In this document: one piece after another, positions 8,466-17,274 of the stretch
Layout: every line of letters begins with the position of its first letter
Position numbering within the stretch: position 1 is the stretch's first letter
Assembly: GCF_016616235.1 (NCBI RefSeq)
Contig: NZ_CP067100.1
Location: forward strand, 4,275,001-4,339,000
Length of the DNA stretch: 64,000 bases
Direction of reading: 5' to 3'
DNA from: Bradyrhizobium diazoefficiens
GTDB lineage: Bacteria; Pseudomonadota; Alphaproteobacteria; Rhizobiales; Xanthobacteraceae
Translations under genes and position numbers: made by a program
Notes under the pieces: generated by a model
Told to the model about the DNA's origin: nothing
What the model saw: only the letters and a program-made list of their open reading frames with translations
Databases searched by the model: none

Positions 8466-8618
8466 CTCCCTCTCCCGCTTGCGAGGGAGGGCCCCGGGGT
8501 GGGGTGCTTCCGCATCGGGATTCCAGGGGGATTGCGGAGGACGTCTCCGCGTGGCGAGAGCCCTCACCCGCCGCGCTCTGCGAGCGCGTCGGCCTCTCCC
8601 GCAAGCAAGCGGGAGAGG
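8466..8618. repeat. Dispersed palindromic repeat block after rpoH
   Basis: The 8415-8728 stretch holds no supported gene. It contains CTCCCTCTCCCGCTTGCGAG at 8466 and a second hairpin CCTCTCCCGC-AAGCAA-GCGGGAGAGG at 8593-8618, a perfect 10-bp stem. The same stem with the complementary loop recurs at 63267-63292, so this is a dispersed family. No T-tract follows; the block may still act in 3' end formation for rpoH. Confidence 0.7.
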
Positions 8619-8728
8619 CGGAGCAGGCCCGCGGACAGTGTTCGTGAGACGCATATGCGATTGCCCTACCTTGAAGGGGACAATGCGATTGAAGGCAGAG
8701 CCGGCCGGCGGCTGACCGGCCGGCACCA

Positions 8729-8965
8729 TCAACAACCTGTGCAGATATCCGGAATGAGCCGCTCGGCGGAGAAATCCGCTGGCTTGCGGGGCTGGCGGCG
8801 GATCTCCTGCGCTTTGCTGCGCGGAGCTGCGTCGGAGTTGATAACGAGTTGCCGGGCGGCGTCGACAGAACTCCGTTTCATTGCATCTGACGTGTCGGCC
8901 TCCTTAGCCGCCAATGCCGTGATCGTCATCCCAAGCAAAATTGTTGCTAACAGCAGGCTTCGCAT
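8729..8965 (-). CDS. Small secreted protein, unknown function
   Basis: A 78-aa protein with a typical signal peptide (MRSLLLATILLGMTITALAA, cleavage expected after ALAA) and a mature part of about 58 residues, polar and basic, ending DICTGC with two cysteines. GGGGAGAG lies before the ATG at 8965. I do not recognise a family. Its own upstream region (8966-9132) separates it from the transpeptidase gene behind it on the same strand. Confidence 0.6.
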   Translation of the reverse strand: MRSLLLATILLGMTITALAAKEADTSDAMKRSSVDAARQLVINSDAAPRSKAQEIRRQPRKPADFSAERLIPDICTGC

Positions 8966-9132
8966 CTGTCGTCTCTCCCCTTTCCTTCGCGAATGCCATG
9001 GACCTCGCCGCGAATGAGCTCGCGGCCGAATACTATCTAAGGACGACCTTTTTTTGTTCAACATCCTTGGACGTCCGCCGGGAAAAGTCGCGAGGTCACG
9101 TGCGGACAGCGCCCGTGTCCTCGCGAAGACTC

Positions 9133-10128
9133 TCAACTGGCGCCCTCCACGAACGCGACCGGCGTGCCTTTCGCGACACTCGCTGCGACCCGCTCGGCGT
9201 CCCAATTGGTGAGGCGCACGCAGCCGTGCGATTCCGCCTTGGAGATCTTCCCCGGCCAGGGCGTGCCGTGAATACCGTAGCCTTCGGCGGACAGGTTGAT
9301 CCACACCGTGCCGACCGGATTGTTCGGACCTGGCTTGATGATGAACGGCTTGCGGGCATGCACGCCCTTGAAATGATAATTGGGATTGTAGCGATAGAAC
9401 GGATTGCGGCTGACCTCGGTGACCTTCAGCGTACCCGAAGGTGACGGCTTCTCTTCGCTTCCGACGGTCGCCGGATAAAATCCGACCAGCGCATTCGACT
9501 TGTCAAACAATTTTACCGTTTGCCTGACCTTGTCGACCTCGACCCGGTCAGCCTTGGCCGGTGCAGCGCCGCTTCCACTCGAGGTGTCCACCACGACGAT
9601 GGTTTCGCCGGCTCGATCCAAATGGCGCCCGGGATTGAGCGCTGCCAAGAGCTGCTCGCTCATGTGAAATTTCTCGGCCAGTCCTTCGCGCGGACTGGTG
9701 AAACCGAGCTTCGGGATGCCCTTCATGTCCTCCATTTTCGACGGCAGCTTCCGCAGGAAGGGACCGGCCACGTCCTGTCCAGTGATGGTGTAGGTCGCCG
9801 TCACGGGTCGGTCGTCCGCCTGTAGCGCGCTCCGGACCTCTGGCGTCAGATCATCCGAGCCAGGCAATTGCCGCGCTTCCGCATAGGCCCGCAGCGCCTT
9901 CTTCGCGTTCTCGCCGAACTTGCCGTCGATCTCGCCAGGCGAGAAGTGCGCGCGGTCCAGAAGGACCTGCAGGCGTACGCCCGCCGGGGTAGGCTTCTCG
10001 TTCGAGAGCGTCTTTTTTGACGGCTGGGCGGAATTAATAGCGTCCGCCGTCAGCTCGGCAGCGAACGTTCGCGATGCCGCGAGGGCGAAGATAAGAACGA
10101 TGCAAATCTGCCCGACTTTCAGCGACAT
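9133..10128 (-). CDS. L,D-transpeptidase (YkuD domain) with peptidoglycan-binding-like N-terminal domain
   Basis: Periplasmic enzyme of 331 aa that would form 3-3 cross-links in peptidoglycan or attach proteins to it. It has a signal peptide (residues 1-23), a small helical domain resembling peptidoglycan-binding domain 1 (about 52-90, with FSPGEIDGKFGENAKKALR), a linker region, and the YkuD catalytic domain. The active site is complete: His287 in YGIHGTPWPG and the SHGCVR motif at 300-305 with Cys303 as nucleophile. A strong AAGGAGG lies before the ATG. Only 12 bases separate it from the glycosyltransferase gene upstream on the same strand, so the two are probably co-transcribed, pointing to a shared envelope role. 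Confidence 0.93.
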   Translation of the reverse strand: MSLKVGQICIVLIFALAASRTFAAELTADAINSAQPSKKTLSNEKPTPAGVRLQVLLDRAHFSPGEIDGKFGENAKKALRAYAEARQLPGSDDLTPEVRSALQADDRPVTATYTITGQDVAGPFLRKLPSKMEDMKGIPKLGFTSPREGLAEKFHMSEQLLAALNPGRHLDRAGETIVVVDTSSGSGAAPAKADRVEVDKVRQTVKLFDKSNALVGFYPATVGSEEKPSPSGTLKVTEVSRNPFYRYNPNYHFKGVHARKPFIIKPGPNNPVGTVWINLSAEGYGIHGTPWPGKISKAESHGCVRLTNWDAERVAASVAKGTPVAFVEGAS

Positions 10129-10140
10129 CGCCGCCTCCTT

Positions 10141-11202
10141 TCACCTTTCCGACCGTTGCGTACTGAATTTGCGGCCTGCAGCGGCAATCAGCTCGCCGTA
10201 TCGATCTTCGTACTGGCGCGCCATTCGTCCCGCGGTGAAGCGTTCCTCGAAGCGGGCGCGCACCCTCCTTCGATCCAGCTTGCCCAATTCACCGACCGCC
10301 GCGACGGCCTGCTCCTCGTTCTCGACAACGAAACCGGTCAGTCCCTGCTCGACGACCTCGGGGACTGATCCGGAGCGATAGGCAATCACCGGCGTGCCGC
10401 AGGCCATGGCCTCGATCATGACCAACCCGAAAGGCTCCGGCCAATCGATGGGAAACAGAAGCGCGGCGGCTCGACCCAGGAAGTGCTGCTTCTTCGCGTC
10501 GTCGACTTCGCCGACAAGCTGGATGGCTTCGCCATCGACCTGAGGCTCGATATGTTTCCTGAAGTAGGCGGTCTCAGCGCGTGGAATCTTTGCGGCGATG
10601 CGCAACGGCATCCTTGCTGCGCGTGCAATGCGAATGGCGGCCTCCGGACCCTTGTCTGCCGTGAGGCGGCCCAGAAACGCCAGATAGGATCCCTCCTCAT
10701 AGGAGGGGCGCAACAGCTCGGACGGCAGTCCGTGCTGGATCGTTCCAATCCATTTCGCTTCCGGAAGCGGCGCGCGCTGGTGATCGGAAATCGACACGAA
10801 TGCTGCCTCAGGGAACTGCCGAACCACGTCAGGCAACCCGGGCAGGTCCAGCCGACCGTGCATGGTCGTCAGGAACGGCACGCCAAGGCGGCTGAGCAAC
10901 GGCAGATGCAGCCAGTCGATGTGGGCGTGGATCACGTCAAAATCGCTGGCACGCTTCGCAATCGCTTCCATCAGCATCGCACAGGCTGCGCTCGGATCGG
11001 CACCCCGCCGGCCGAGACGCAGCGCGCGTGGCCACACGGGGTGAAGTTTCCCGGTCGTTCGGGAGTCACCGCTCGCAAACAGCGTGACCTCGTGGCCGAG
11101 CTCGACAAGCTTATCCACCAGCCAGGCCACCACTCGCTCGGTGCCGCCGTAAAGCTTCGGCGGTACGCTTTCGGCCAAGGGAGCGAGTTGGGCGATGCGC
11201 AT
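10141..11202 (-). CDS. Glycosyltransferase family 4 (GT-B fold)
   Basis: A 353-aa glycosyltransferase of GT-B architecture. The N-terminal half begins MRIAQLAPLAESVPP followed by KLYGGTERVV, the glycine-rich loop of GT4 enzymes. The C-terminal half has the nucleotide-sugar motif FGLVMIEAMACGTPVIAYRS and PEVVEQGLTGFVV. Known relatives move sugars onto lipids, polysaccharides or small metabolites, with retention of configuration. No signal peptide or membrane segment is visible, as expected for a cytosolic enzyme. Its operon partner is an L,D-transpeptidase, which suggests an envelope polysaccharide, but donor and acceptor cannot be inferred. Confidence 0.9.
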   Translation of the reverse strand: MRIAQLAPLAESVPPKLYGGTERVVAWLVDKLVELGHEVTLFASGDSRTTGKLHPVWPRALRLGRRGADPSAACAMLMEAIAKRASDFDVIHAHIDWLHLPLLSRLGVPFLTTMHGRLDLPGLPDVVRQFPEAAFVSISDHQRAPLPEAKWIGTIQHGLPSELLRPSYEEGSYLAFLGRLTADKGPEAAIRIARAARMPLRIAAKIPRAETAYFRKHIEPQVDGEAIQLVGEVDDAKKQHFLGRAAALLFPIDWPEPFGLVMIEAMACGTPVIAYRSGSVPEVVEQGLTGFVVENEEQAVAAVGELGKLDRRRVRARFEERFTAGRMARQYEDRYGELIAAAGRKFSTQRSER

Positions 11203-11333
11203 GAGAGCCCGCTACACCGCTGAACGAAGGATCAGCACGATGGCTGCAGACAGAAGGTTCGAAAGCGCAAGCAACGTCCAGTCCGGCCTCGCGCTTTCGC
11301 TCGCCAAGCGGCACGCAAAGCGTTCAATGAGCG

Positions 11334-11549
11334 CTAACATTCATCACCGGAAAGCCGATCGAGATAGGCAAGCCCGAACCCCGCGAGTTCCTGGGCATCA
11401 CCGTTACTCTCGCGCGCTTCCCGCCTCCCTTGCAGATGACGCTCAAGGAGACAGCGACGCCCATCCGCAGCATCGATATTGCGATGCCGGGCGCGGTACA
11501 CGCACCATGCGGTATCAACCGCGGTTCGTAGCGGGCTGTCGTCGACCAT
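11334..11549 (-). CDS. Small hypothetical protein
   Basis: A 71-aa ORF starting MVDDSPLRTAVDTAWCVYRA, rich in Arg, Asp and Glu, ending AGFGLAYLDRLSGDEC. The ATG at 11549 has GGAG about eleven bases upstream; a TTG at 11588 could add 13 residues. The composition resembles small rhizobial hypotheticals of the form DTAW-RLYRxRHR, which is recall, not a search. It stands alone between the glycosyltransferase and the PdxA-type gene. Confidence 0.5.
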   Translation of the reverse strand: MVDDSPLRTAVDTAWCVYRARHRNIDAADGRRCLLERHLQGRREARESNGDAQELAGFGLAYLDRLSGDEC

Positions 11550-11684
11550 GTTCCCAGCTCCGACGTGGAGATGTTCATGGGAGGCCAACTCGTCGCGATG
11601 GCGGAAGTTTCCAGTTTTTCCCGAAAAACCTAATCATGCGCGCAAGGCGAGCGCAGTCGGACTCGCCCCCCTTGCTGCGTGCAA

Positions 11685-12689
11685 TCAGGCGATGCGTCGT
11701 ACCGCCATCTCCGCCGCGAGCAGCAGCGCCGCGCGGCTGGCGCCGATCGAAGCGATCCCGTGGCCCGCGATGTCGTAGGCGGTGCCGTGCGCGGGCGTGC
11801 AGATCGGAAACGAGAAGCCGCCGAGCAAGGTCACGCCGCGATCGAACCCCATCAGCTTCATCGCGATCTGGCCCTGGTCGTGATACATCGTCAGGACCGC
11901 ATCGAAGGCGCCGGCCTTGGCGCGCAGGAACACGGTATCGGCGGGAAACGGTCCCTCGGCGGCGATGCCCTCGGCCTGCCCGGCCGCGACCACGGGCGCG
12001 ATCACATCGATCTCCTCGCGGCCGAAATTGCCGCCGTCGCCAGCGTGCGGATTGAGACCGGCGACCGCGATCCGCGGCCGCGCGAAGCCGGCGTTGCGCA
12101 TGCAGGCATCGGTCAGCTTGAGCGCGCGATGAACGCGCTCGCCGGACAGCTTTGCTGCGACGTCCCTGAGCGGAATGTGCGAGGTCACTCGTGCGTTCCA
12201 GAGCCGGTCGAGCACGTTGAATTCGCTCGCCGGGGTCTTGAGGCCGACCACTTCCGCTGAAAACGCGATCTCGTCGTCATATTCGGCGCGGGCAAGCCGC
12301 ATCGCCTGCTTGTTGAAGGGTGTGAAGCAGACCGCATCGACATGGCCGTCGCGGCCGAGCTCGAGCGCGTGCTTGTAGTTGGCCAGCGCGAATTTCCCGC
12401 CGGCAAGCGTCGCGGTCTTCGGTTCGACGTCCCGGGGGTCGAGGTGGCGGAAATCGAGGAACAGCGCATCGCCCGGGGCCGCGCGAACATCAGTGCCCTG
12501 CTCCGCCATCGTCAGCTCCGGCTTGACGCCCGCAACGCGCGCGCCCTCGTCGAAGATGCGGCGGTCGCCGATCACGACGATCCGGGCGCGGGCACGAATA
12601 TCGTCCTGCGCCACCAGCTTTGCGGTCAGCTCCGGGCTGATGCCGGCGGGATCTCCCATTGCCAGTGCAATGAGCGGCTTTGCGGTCAT
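11685..12689 (-). CDS. PdxA-family dehydrogenase (PdxA2/TphB-like)
   Basis: A 334-aa member of the PdxA family of metal-dependent NAD(P) dehydrogenases-decarboxylases. MGDPAGISPE opens the protein, and the three metal-binding His are present: His171 (THIPLRD-like), His215 (NPHAGDGG) and His270 (MYHDQGQ). The C-terminal GGFSFPICTPAHGTAYDIAG differs from true PdxA and looks more like the PdxA2/TphB group, which acts on four-carbon sugar-acid phosphates or on aromatic dihydrodiols. The location supports this: the gene is last in an operon with a TctABC transporter, a CoA-transferase and a crotonase-fold protein, and overlaps tctA by four bases. Vitamin B6 synthesis is therefore less likely than catabolism. 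Confidence 0.8.
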   Translation of the reverse strand: MTAKPLIALAMGDPAGISPELTAKLVAQDDIRARARIVVIGDRRIFDEGARVAGVKPELTMAEQGTDVRAAPGDALFLDFRHLDPRDVEPKTATLAGGKFALANYKHALELGRDGHVDAVCFTPFNKQAMRLARAEYDDEIAFSAEVVGLKTPASEFNVLDRLWNARVTSHIPLRDVAAKLSGERVHRALKLTDACMRNAGFARPRIAVAGLNPHAGDGGNFGREEIDVIAPVVAAGQAEGIAAEGPFPADTVFLRAKAGAFDAVLTMYHDQGQIAMKLMGFDRGVTLLGGFSFPICTPAHGTAYDIAGHGIASIGASRAALLLAAEMAVRRIA

Positions 12690-14248
12690 ATGATCACCTT
12701 CTCTCGGGCTCTCTCTTCAACTGTTTCTTGGGTGGTCGTCCCGTCGGCGGACGGCGCAGGCTTGCGAAAGAGGCGCGCAAGCTGCAACACGAGCGGAAGC
12801 AGGAGCAGCGCGATGCCGCCCACGATCAGGCAGGTCACCAGCTTGTTGGCGAAGAAGATCCCGAGCGATCCCCTGGACATCAGCATCGACTGCCGGAACG
12901 CATCCTCGGCCTTGTCGCCGATGACGATCGCAAGCACGAGCGGCGCCAGCGGATAGAACAGCTTCTTGAAGAGATAGCCGACGATGCCGAAGCCGAGCAT
13001 CATGACCACGTCGAGATAGGAGTTCGACACCGAATAGGCGCCGACGACGCAGATGATCACGATCAGCGGCGCGATCACCACGAAGGGAATCCGCATCAGG
13101 GCGGCAAAGATTGGAACGGTCAGCAGCACCAGCGCGACCGCGACGATGTTGCCGACATACATCGAGGCGATCAGGCCCCAGACGAAGTCCTTCTGGTCGA
13201 CGAACAGCATCGGCCCGGGATTGAGGCCCCAGATCATCAGGCCGCCCATCATGACGGCCGCGGTGGCCGAGCCGGGAATCCCGAGCGAGAGCATCGGCAA
13301 GAGCGCGCTGGTGCCGGCGGCATGGTCGGCGGTCTCCGGCGAGATGATGCCTTCGACCTCGCCGGTGCCGAAGTATCGGCCGCGGCGCGAGAAGCGGCGG
13401 GCGATGCCGTAGCTCATGAAGGACGCCGCGGTCGGGCCGCCCGGCGTGATCCCCATCCAGCAGCCGATCGCGGCGCTGCGCAGCAGCGCAACGCTGTGCC
13501 GCGGCAGCCGGCCGACCGCGCGGAACACCTCCCGCCAATCGATCTTGGAGGAGACGGCGCGGGCATGAAATTCTTCTTCGACCGCAACCAAGAGCTCGCC
13601 GATGCCGAACAGGCCCATGACAGCGACGACGAAGTTCACGCCCTTGACCAGCTCGTCCACGCCCATGGTGAGGCGGACGCTGCCGGACACAGTGTCGATG
13701 CCGATGGCGGCGATCGCAAAGCCGATCGCCAGCGCCACCACCGTCTTGATCGGAGCCACGCCGCCCATGCCGACAAAACTGGCGAAGGCCAGGAAATAGA
13801 CCGCAAAATACTCCGGCGGCCCGAAGGCGAGCGCGACCTGCGCCACCCAGGACGCCAGGAAGGTGATCAGGATGACACCGATCAGCGCGCCGAAGGCGGC
13901 CGAGCCGAAGGCGGTCGCGAGCGCCGTGGTCGGCCGGCCGTCGCGCGCCATCGGATAGCCGTCGAAGGTGGTCGCGACCGAGGACGGCTCGCCGGGAATG
14001 TTGAACAGGATCGAGGTCACGGAGCCGCCGAACAGCGCGCCCCAATACATGCTGGAGAGCAGGATGATCGCCGAGACCGGCTGCATGCCGAACGTCAAAG
14101 GCAACAGCAACGACACGCCGTTCGGTGCGCCCAGCCCCGGCAGCACACCGACGAGAATGCCGAGCAGCACGCCGACCGCCATCAGGAGCAGATGCGGCAT
14201 GGTGATCGCAATGGTGAAACCGTGCAGGAGCTCCTGGAGATTGTCCAT
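12686..14248 (-). CDS. tctA: Tripartite tricarboxylate transporter, large membrane subunit TctA
   Basis: A 520-aa polytopic membrane protein, the main permease of a TTT-type secondary transporter. It starts with an amphipathic helix and VGVLLGILVGVLPGLGAPNG, the conserved TctA Gly/Pro signature, followed by about ten further hydrophobic segments. SILFNIPGEPSSVATTFDGY is another family hallmark. AAGGAGG precedes the ATG. It lies between tctB (11 bases upstream) and the PdxA-type gene (4-base overlap), so the subunits are made together. It works with the periplasmic TctC protein to take up a carboxylate driven by an ion gradient. Confidence 0.94.
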   Translation of the reverse strand: MDNLQELLHGFTIAITMPHLLLMAVGVLLGILVGVLPGLGAPNGVSLLLPLTFGMQPVSAIILLSSMYWGALFGGSVTSILFNIPGEPSSVATTFDGYPMARDGRPTTALATAFGSAAFGALIGVILITFLASWVAQVALAFGPPEYFAVYFLAFASFVGMGGVAPIKTVVALAIGFAIAAIGIDTVSGSVRLTMGVDELVKGVNFVVAVMGLFGIGELLVAVEEEFHARAVSSKIDWREVFRAVGRLPRHSVALLRSAAIGCWMGITPGGPTAASFMSYGIARRFSRRGRYFGTGEVEGIISPETADHAAGTSALLPMLSLGIPGSATAAVMMGGLMIWGLNPGPMLFVDQKDFVWGLIASMYVGNIVAVALVLLTVPIFAALMRIPFVVIAPLIVIICVVGAYSVSNSYLDVVMMLGFGIVGYLFKKLFYPLAPLVLAIVIGDKAEDAFRQSMLMSRGSLGIFFANKLVTCLIVGGIALLLLPLVLQLARLFRKPAPSADGTTTQETVEERAREKVII

Positions 14249-14259
14249 CCGCCCCTCCT

Positions 14260-14742
14260 TCAGAACCCGAGCGCGGCAGCGAGCGCGCCGTGCGGCAGGC
14301 TGACCTGGAACATGCGCTCGAACACGACATAGAGCGCGAGCGCCGTGGCTGCCGCCATGGCCAGCGCGCGCGGCACGGATTGGTGCCTCGGGATCGCGAG
14401 CACCGCGAAGACATACAGCGCCGAGGCGAGATACATGCCGAGCAGCGGGATCGCGGCCACGAAGATCGCCGCCGGTACGAACAGGCCGGCGAGCCGGCGT
14501 AGCTCGATCGGCGTGATGGCGATCGGCACGTTTGCCAGCGAGGCAACCGGGAGCACGCCCCGGACCAGATTGTAAAGGCTGCCAGCGACGATGATGATGC
14601 CGGTCAGGAACGGGAAGGTGCCGGCGTCCACGCCCGCGCTCGACCAGCCGATGCCGTTGTCGAGGCTCTGAACCACCACAGCGATACCAAAGCTGCCGGT
14701 GAGAACGGCAGTCGCAAGCTCAAGCGCGCGGCGCGAAATCAT
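14260..14742 (-). CDS. tctB: Tripartite tricarboxylate transporter, small membrane subunit TctB
   Basis: A 160-aa protein with four hydrophobic segments, the usual size and topology of TctB, which pairs with TctA in the inner membrane. The sequence is weakly conserved in the family; identification depends on its size, on VDAGTFPFLTGIIIVAGSLY near residue 40, and above all on its place between tctA and tctC. I chose the ATG at 14742 (MISRRALELA) after GGAG; an in-frame ATG at 14787 would add 15 residues without hydrophobic character. Confidence 0.88.
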   Translation of the reverse strand: MISRRALELATAVLTGSFGIAVVVQSLDNGIGWSSAGVDAGTFPFLTGIIIVAGSLYNLVRGVLPVASLANVPIAITPIELRRLAGLFVPAAIFVAAIPLLGMYLASALYVFAVLAIPRHQSVPRALAMAAATALALYVVFERMFQVSLPHGALAAALGF

Positions 14743-14812
14743 CGGGGGCTCCGGTCTGAAGTCGAACAATAGCCGGCTAAGGCGCACGCATCTTTGCCCG
14801 GCATTCGGTATC

Positions 14813-14940
14813 GTCCCTGCGAACGCGGGGACCCATAACAGGGAGGAGCTTGACGAAGACTAGACGTCAAATCCGCGTCGGCACGACGACCAACACCTCT
14901 CGATAGATCACGCGGTATGGGTCCCTGCGTTCGCAGGGAC
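14813..14940. repeat. Dispersed inverted repeat between tctB and tctC
   Basis: The arms GTCCCTGCGAACGCGGGGAC (14813) and its near complement TGGGTCCCTGCGTTCGCAGG (14918) enclose about 80 bases. The same element, including the GCGAAGACT-like and GATCACGCGGTATGGGTCCC parts, recurs at 49144-49295. It lies within the transport operon and could form a large stem in the mRNA, which might give tctC (upstream) higher expression than tctBA. Confidence 0.8.
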
Positions 14941-14970
14941 GACAGCGGAGATTGTGGCACGATGGTCGCC

Positions 14971-15963
14971 TCACTTCACCAGCCAGCCCTGCTCGCCTGC
15001 GACCTGCTTGACGTGCTCGAGGTCCTCCTTGATGAATTTGTCGAGCTCGGCGCCGGTCAGGAAGGTGTCGACCTGCGAGGTCTTCTCGATGTAGTCCTTC
15101 CATTCCGGTGTTGCCTGCACCTTCTTCATGAGGTCGACATAGTACGCGGCCTGCTCCGGGGTGATCTTGCCGGGTAACCACACCGTGCGCGGCTGCTCGT
15201 ATTGCTTGATGTCGAGTCCCTGCTCGACGCAGGTCGGAACGTCGCTCCAGCCTTCGGTCGCGGTGACCTTCGGGCCTGACGGCAACCGCTTCGGGCTGAA
15301 TACGCACAGCGGGCGCTGCGTGCCGCCGCGCCATTGTCCCAGGCTCTCACTGGGATTATTGACGTGGGAGTCGAGATGGCCGCCGGCGAGCTGCACCGCG
15401 GTCTCGGCACCGCTCTTGAAGGGGATGTAGGTCAGCTTGATGTGACCCACCTTCTCGATCATGCGGGTCAGGACCTCGTCGGTGTCCTTCGACTGCGCGC
15501 CGCCCATCTTGAATTCGCCTGACGCAGCCGCCTTCAGATAGTCGCCGGCAGTCTTGTAGGGCGCATCCTGCTTGACCCAGAGCAGGAACTCGTCCTGCGC
15601 CATCGCCGCGATCGGGGTGAGATCGGTGTAGTTGAACGCGACCTTGGAGACGAGCGGCTGCTGCCAGGCATTCGAGGTGCCGAAGATCACCTTGTAGGGA
15701 TCGCCGGCGGAGGCCTTGGCGTAGACATAGCCTTCCGCGCCGCTGCCGCCGCCCTTGTTGACCACGACGATCGGCTGCTCGGTGAGCTTGTACTTGGTGA
15801 TGATGTTCTGCACCGCGCGGGCGAGATTGTCGGTGCCGCCGCCCGGCCCGGCGGTGGCCACGAACTCGATCGGCTTTTGCGGTTGCCATGCGGCGAGCGC
15901 CGGCACCGTGCCGGCGAACACGGCCGCAGCCGCGGAGAGCAGAAGGGTTGACGTCCGACCCAT
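14971..15963 (-). CDS. tctC: Tripartite tricarboxylate transporter, periplasmic binding protein TctC (Bug family)
   Basis: A 330-aa solute-binding protein. A signal peptide (residues 1-24, ending PALAA) precedes WQPQKPIEFVATAGPGGGTD, the usual N-terminal strand and loop of Bug proteins. The fold is complete to the C-terminus. GGAGG lies before the ATG. Bug proteins bind carboxylates such as citrate, tartrate, terephthalate or nicotinate; the residues seen do not tell which. It is the third gene of the leftward operon, after a crotonase-fold protein and a CoA-transferase, which suggests that the captured acid is next turned into a CoA thioester. Confidence 0.94.
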   Translation of the reverse strand: MGRTSTLLLSAAAAVFAGTVPALAAWQPQKPIEFVATAGPGGGTDNLARAVQNIITKYKLTEQPIVVVNKGGGSGAEGYVYAKASAGDPYKVIFGTSNAWQQPLVSKVAFNYTDLTPIAAMAQDEFLLWVKQDAPYKTAGDYLKAAASGEFKMGGAQSKDTDEVLTRMIEKVGHIKLTYIPFKSGAETAVQLAGGHLDSHVNNPSESLGQWRGGTQRPLCVFSPKRLPSGPKVTATEGWSDVPTCVEQGLDIKQYEQPRTVWLPGKITPEQAAYYVDLMKKVQATPEWKDYIEKTSQVDTFLTGAELDKFIKEDLEHVKQVAGEQGWLVK

Positions 15964-16014
15964 GATTTCCTCCAGATTCTTTTGTTTTGTTTGATCTGCC
16001 CTATCGACATCCGC

Positions 16015-17265
16015 TCAGGCGACGCGTTCCTCGCGCCTCCCTGATGCCAGAACGATTGCGCCTTCCTGTTCGAGCGCTTCAATCTGCTTCTGGTCGAAGC
16101 CATGCTCGGCCAGAACCTCGCTCGTGTGCTCGCCATAGACCGGCGCGCCCGTGCGCACCTTGCCTGGGGTCTCCGAAAACTTGACGGGAAGCCCGATCGT
16201 CTTGACGGGGCCGAGCGTGGAGTGATCGACCTCGACCACCATCTCGCGCGCCAGCGTCTGCGGATCGCTCAGGGCTTCCAGCATGTCGTGCACGGGACCG
16301 CACGGCACGCCCTTCTCGTCCAGCGCGGCGAGCCAATGCGCCCGCGACCTCTTGCGGAAGCGCTCGCTCAGGACGGTCTCGAGCTCCTTCAAATTCGCCA
16401 TACGGTCGGCACCGCTCACGAAACGCGGATCGGCGGCGAGCTCGCTCGCGCCGAGCGCTTCCAGCATCAACAGCCAATGCTTCTTGTTGGCGCCGCCGAC
16501 CACGAGCCAGCCGTCCGAGGCCTCAAAGGCCTGGTACGGCGCATTGAGCGGATGCGCCGAGCCCATCGCGCGCGGCGCGGTGCCGGCGGCGAGCGCGATC
16601 GTGGACTGCCAATAGGTCTGCACCAGTGCGGCCTCGTAAAGCGAGGTCTCGACCCACTGCCCTTCGCCGGTCTTGAGGCGGTGCGCATAGGCAGCCAAAA
16701 TGCCCATGCTCGCGAGCAGGCCGGCGGTGATGTCGGACAGCGGCGGGCCGCATTTCACCGGCGGGCCGTCCGGGCGTTCGCCGGTAAAGCTCATGATCCC
16801 GCTCATCGCCTGCGCGACGAGATCAAAACCACGACGATGCTTGTAGGGGCCGGTGCGGCCGAAACCGGACAGCGAACAATAGATCAGCGATGGATGCTGC
16901 TTGTGCAGGTCTTCATAGCCGAAGCCGAGGCGCTCCATGGCGCCCGGCGCAAAATTCTCGACCAGCACGTCGGCGTCCGCGATCAGCCGCCGCAGCACCG
17001 CCTTGCCGCCGTCGGTCTTGAGGTCCAGCACGATGCCGCGTTTGTTGCGGTTCATCATCAGGAAGGACGCCGCCTCGTCGCCGATCTTCGGCGGCACCGA
17101 ATGACGGGTGTCGTCGCCGTTCGGCGATTTCTCGATCTTGATGACGTCGGCGCCCATGTCGGCGAGCATCAGGGTGCAGGTCGGCCCCGCCATGACATGG
17201 GTGAGATCGATGACCTTGAGGCCGGCGAGTGGTCCGGAACGGCGAGAGGATTGCGGGCTTTGCAT
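16015..17265 (-). CDS. Class III CoA-transferase (CaiB/BaiF family)
   Basis: A 416-aa family III CoA-transferase, which moves CoA between carboxylic acids or isomerises acyl-CoAs. It opens with GPLAGLKVIDLTHVMAGP and has IKIEKSPNGDDTR, DVLVENFAPGAMERLG and SLSGFGRTGPY, all hallmark segments. The residue matching the catalytic Asp of formyl-CoA transferase appears to be Glu211 in SLYEAAL; many relatives read this way, so I do not treat it as inactivating. It is the second gene of the operon, nine bases after the crotonase-fold gene and 51 before tctC. Likely role: activation of the acid imported by TctABC. The substrate is unknown. Confidence 0.9.
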   Translation of the reverse strand: MQSPQSSRRSGPLAGLKVIDLTHVMAGPTCTLMLADMGADVIKIEKSPNGDDTRHSVPPKIGDEAASFLMMNRNKRGIVLDLKTDGGKAVLRRLIADADVLVENFAPGAMERLGFGYEDLHKQHPSLIYCSLSGFGRTGPYKHRRGFDLVAQAMSGIMSFTGERPDGPPVKCGPPLSDITAGLLASMGILAAYAHRLKTGEGQWVETSLYEAALVQTYWQSTIALAAGTAPRAMGSAHPLNAPYQAFEASDGWLVVGGANKKHWLLMLEALGASELAADPRFVSGADRMANLKELETVLSERFRKRSRAHWLAALDEKGVPCGPVHDMLEALSDPQTLAREMVVEVDHSTLGPVKTIGLPVKFSETPGKVRTGAPVYGEHTSEVLAEHGFDQKQIEALEQEGAIVLASGRREERVA

Positions 17266-17274
17266 CGGGGCGTC

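Noticed and set aside
11685..12689. Calling this gene the vitamin B6 enzyme PdxA
   Set aside because: C-terminal motif and operon context fit the PdxA2/TphB-like group better; true pdxA usually lies next to ksgA in proteobacteria.
12680..14332. Plus-strand open frame of 550 codons over tctA
   Set aside because: Extremely Asp/Arg/His-rich, no hydrophobic core; antisense shadow of tctA.
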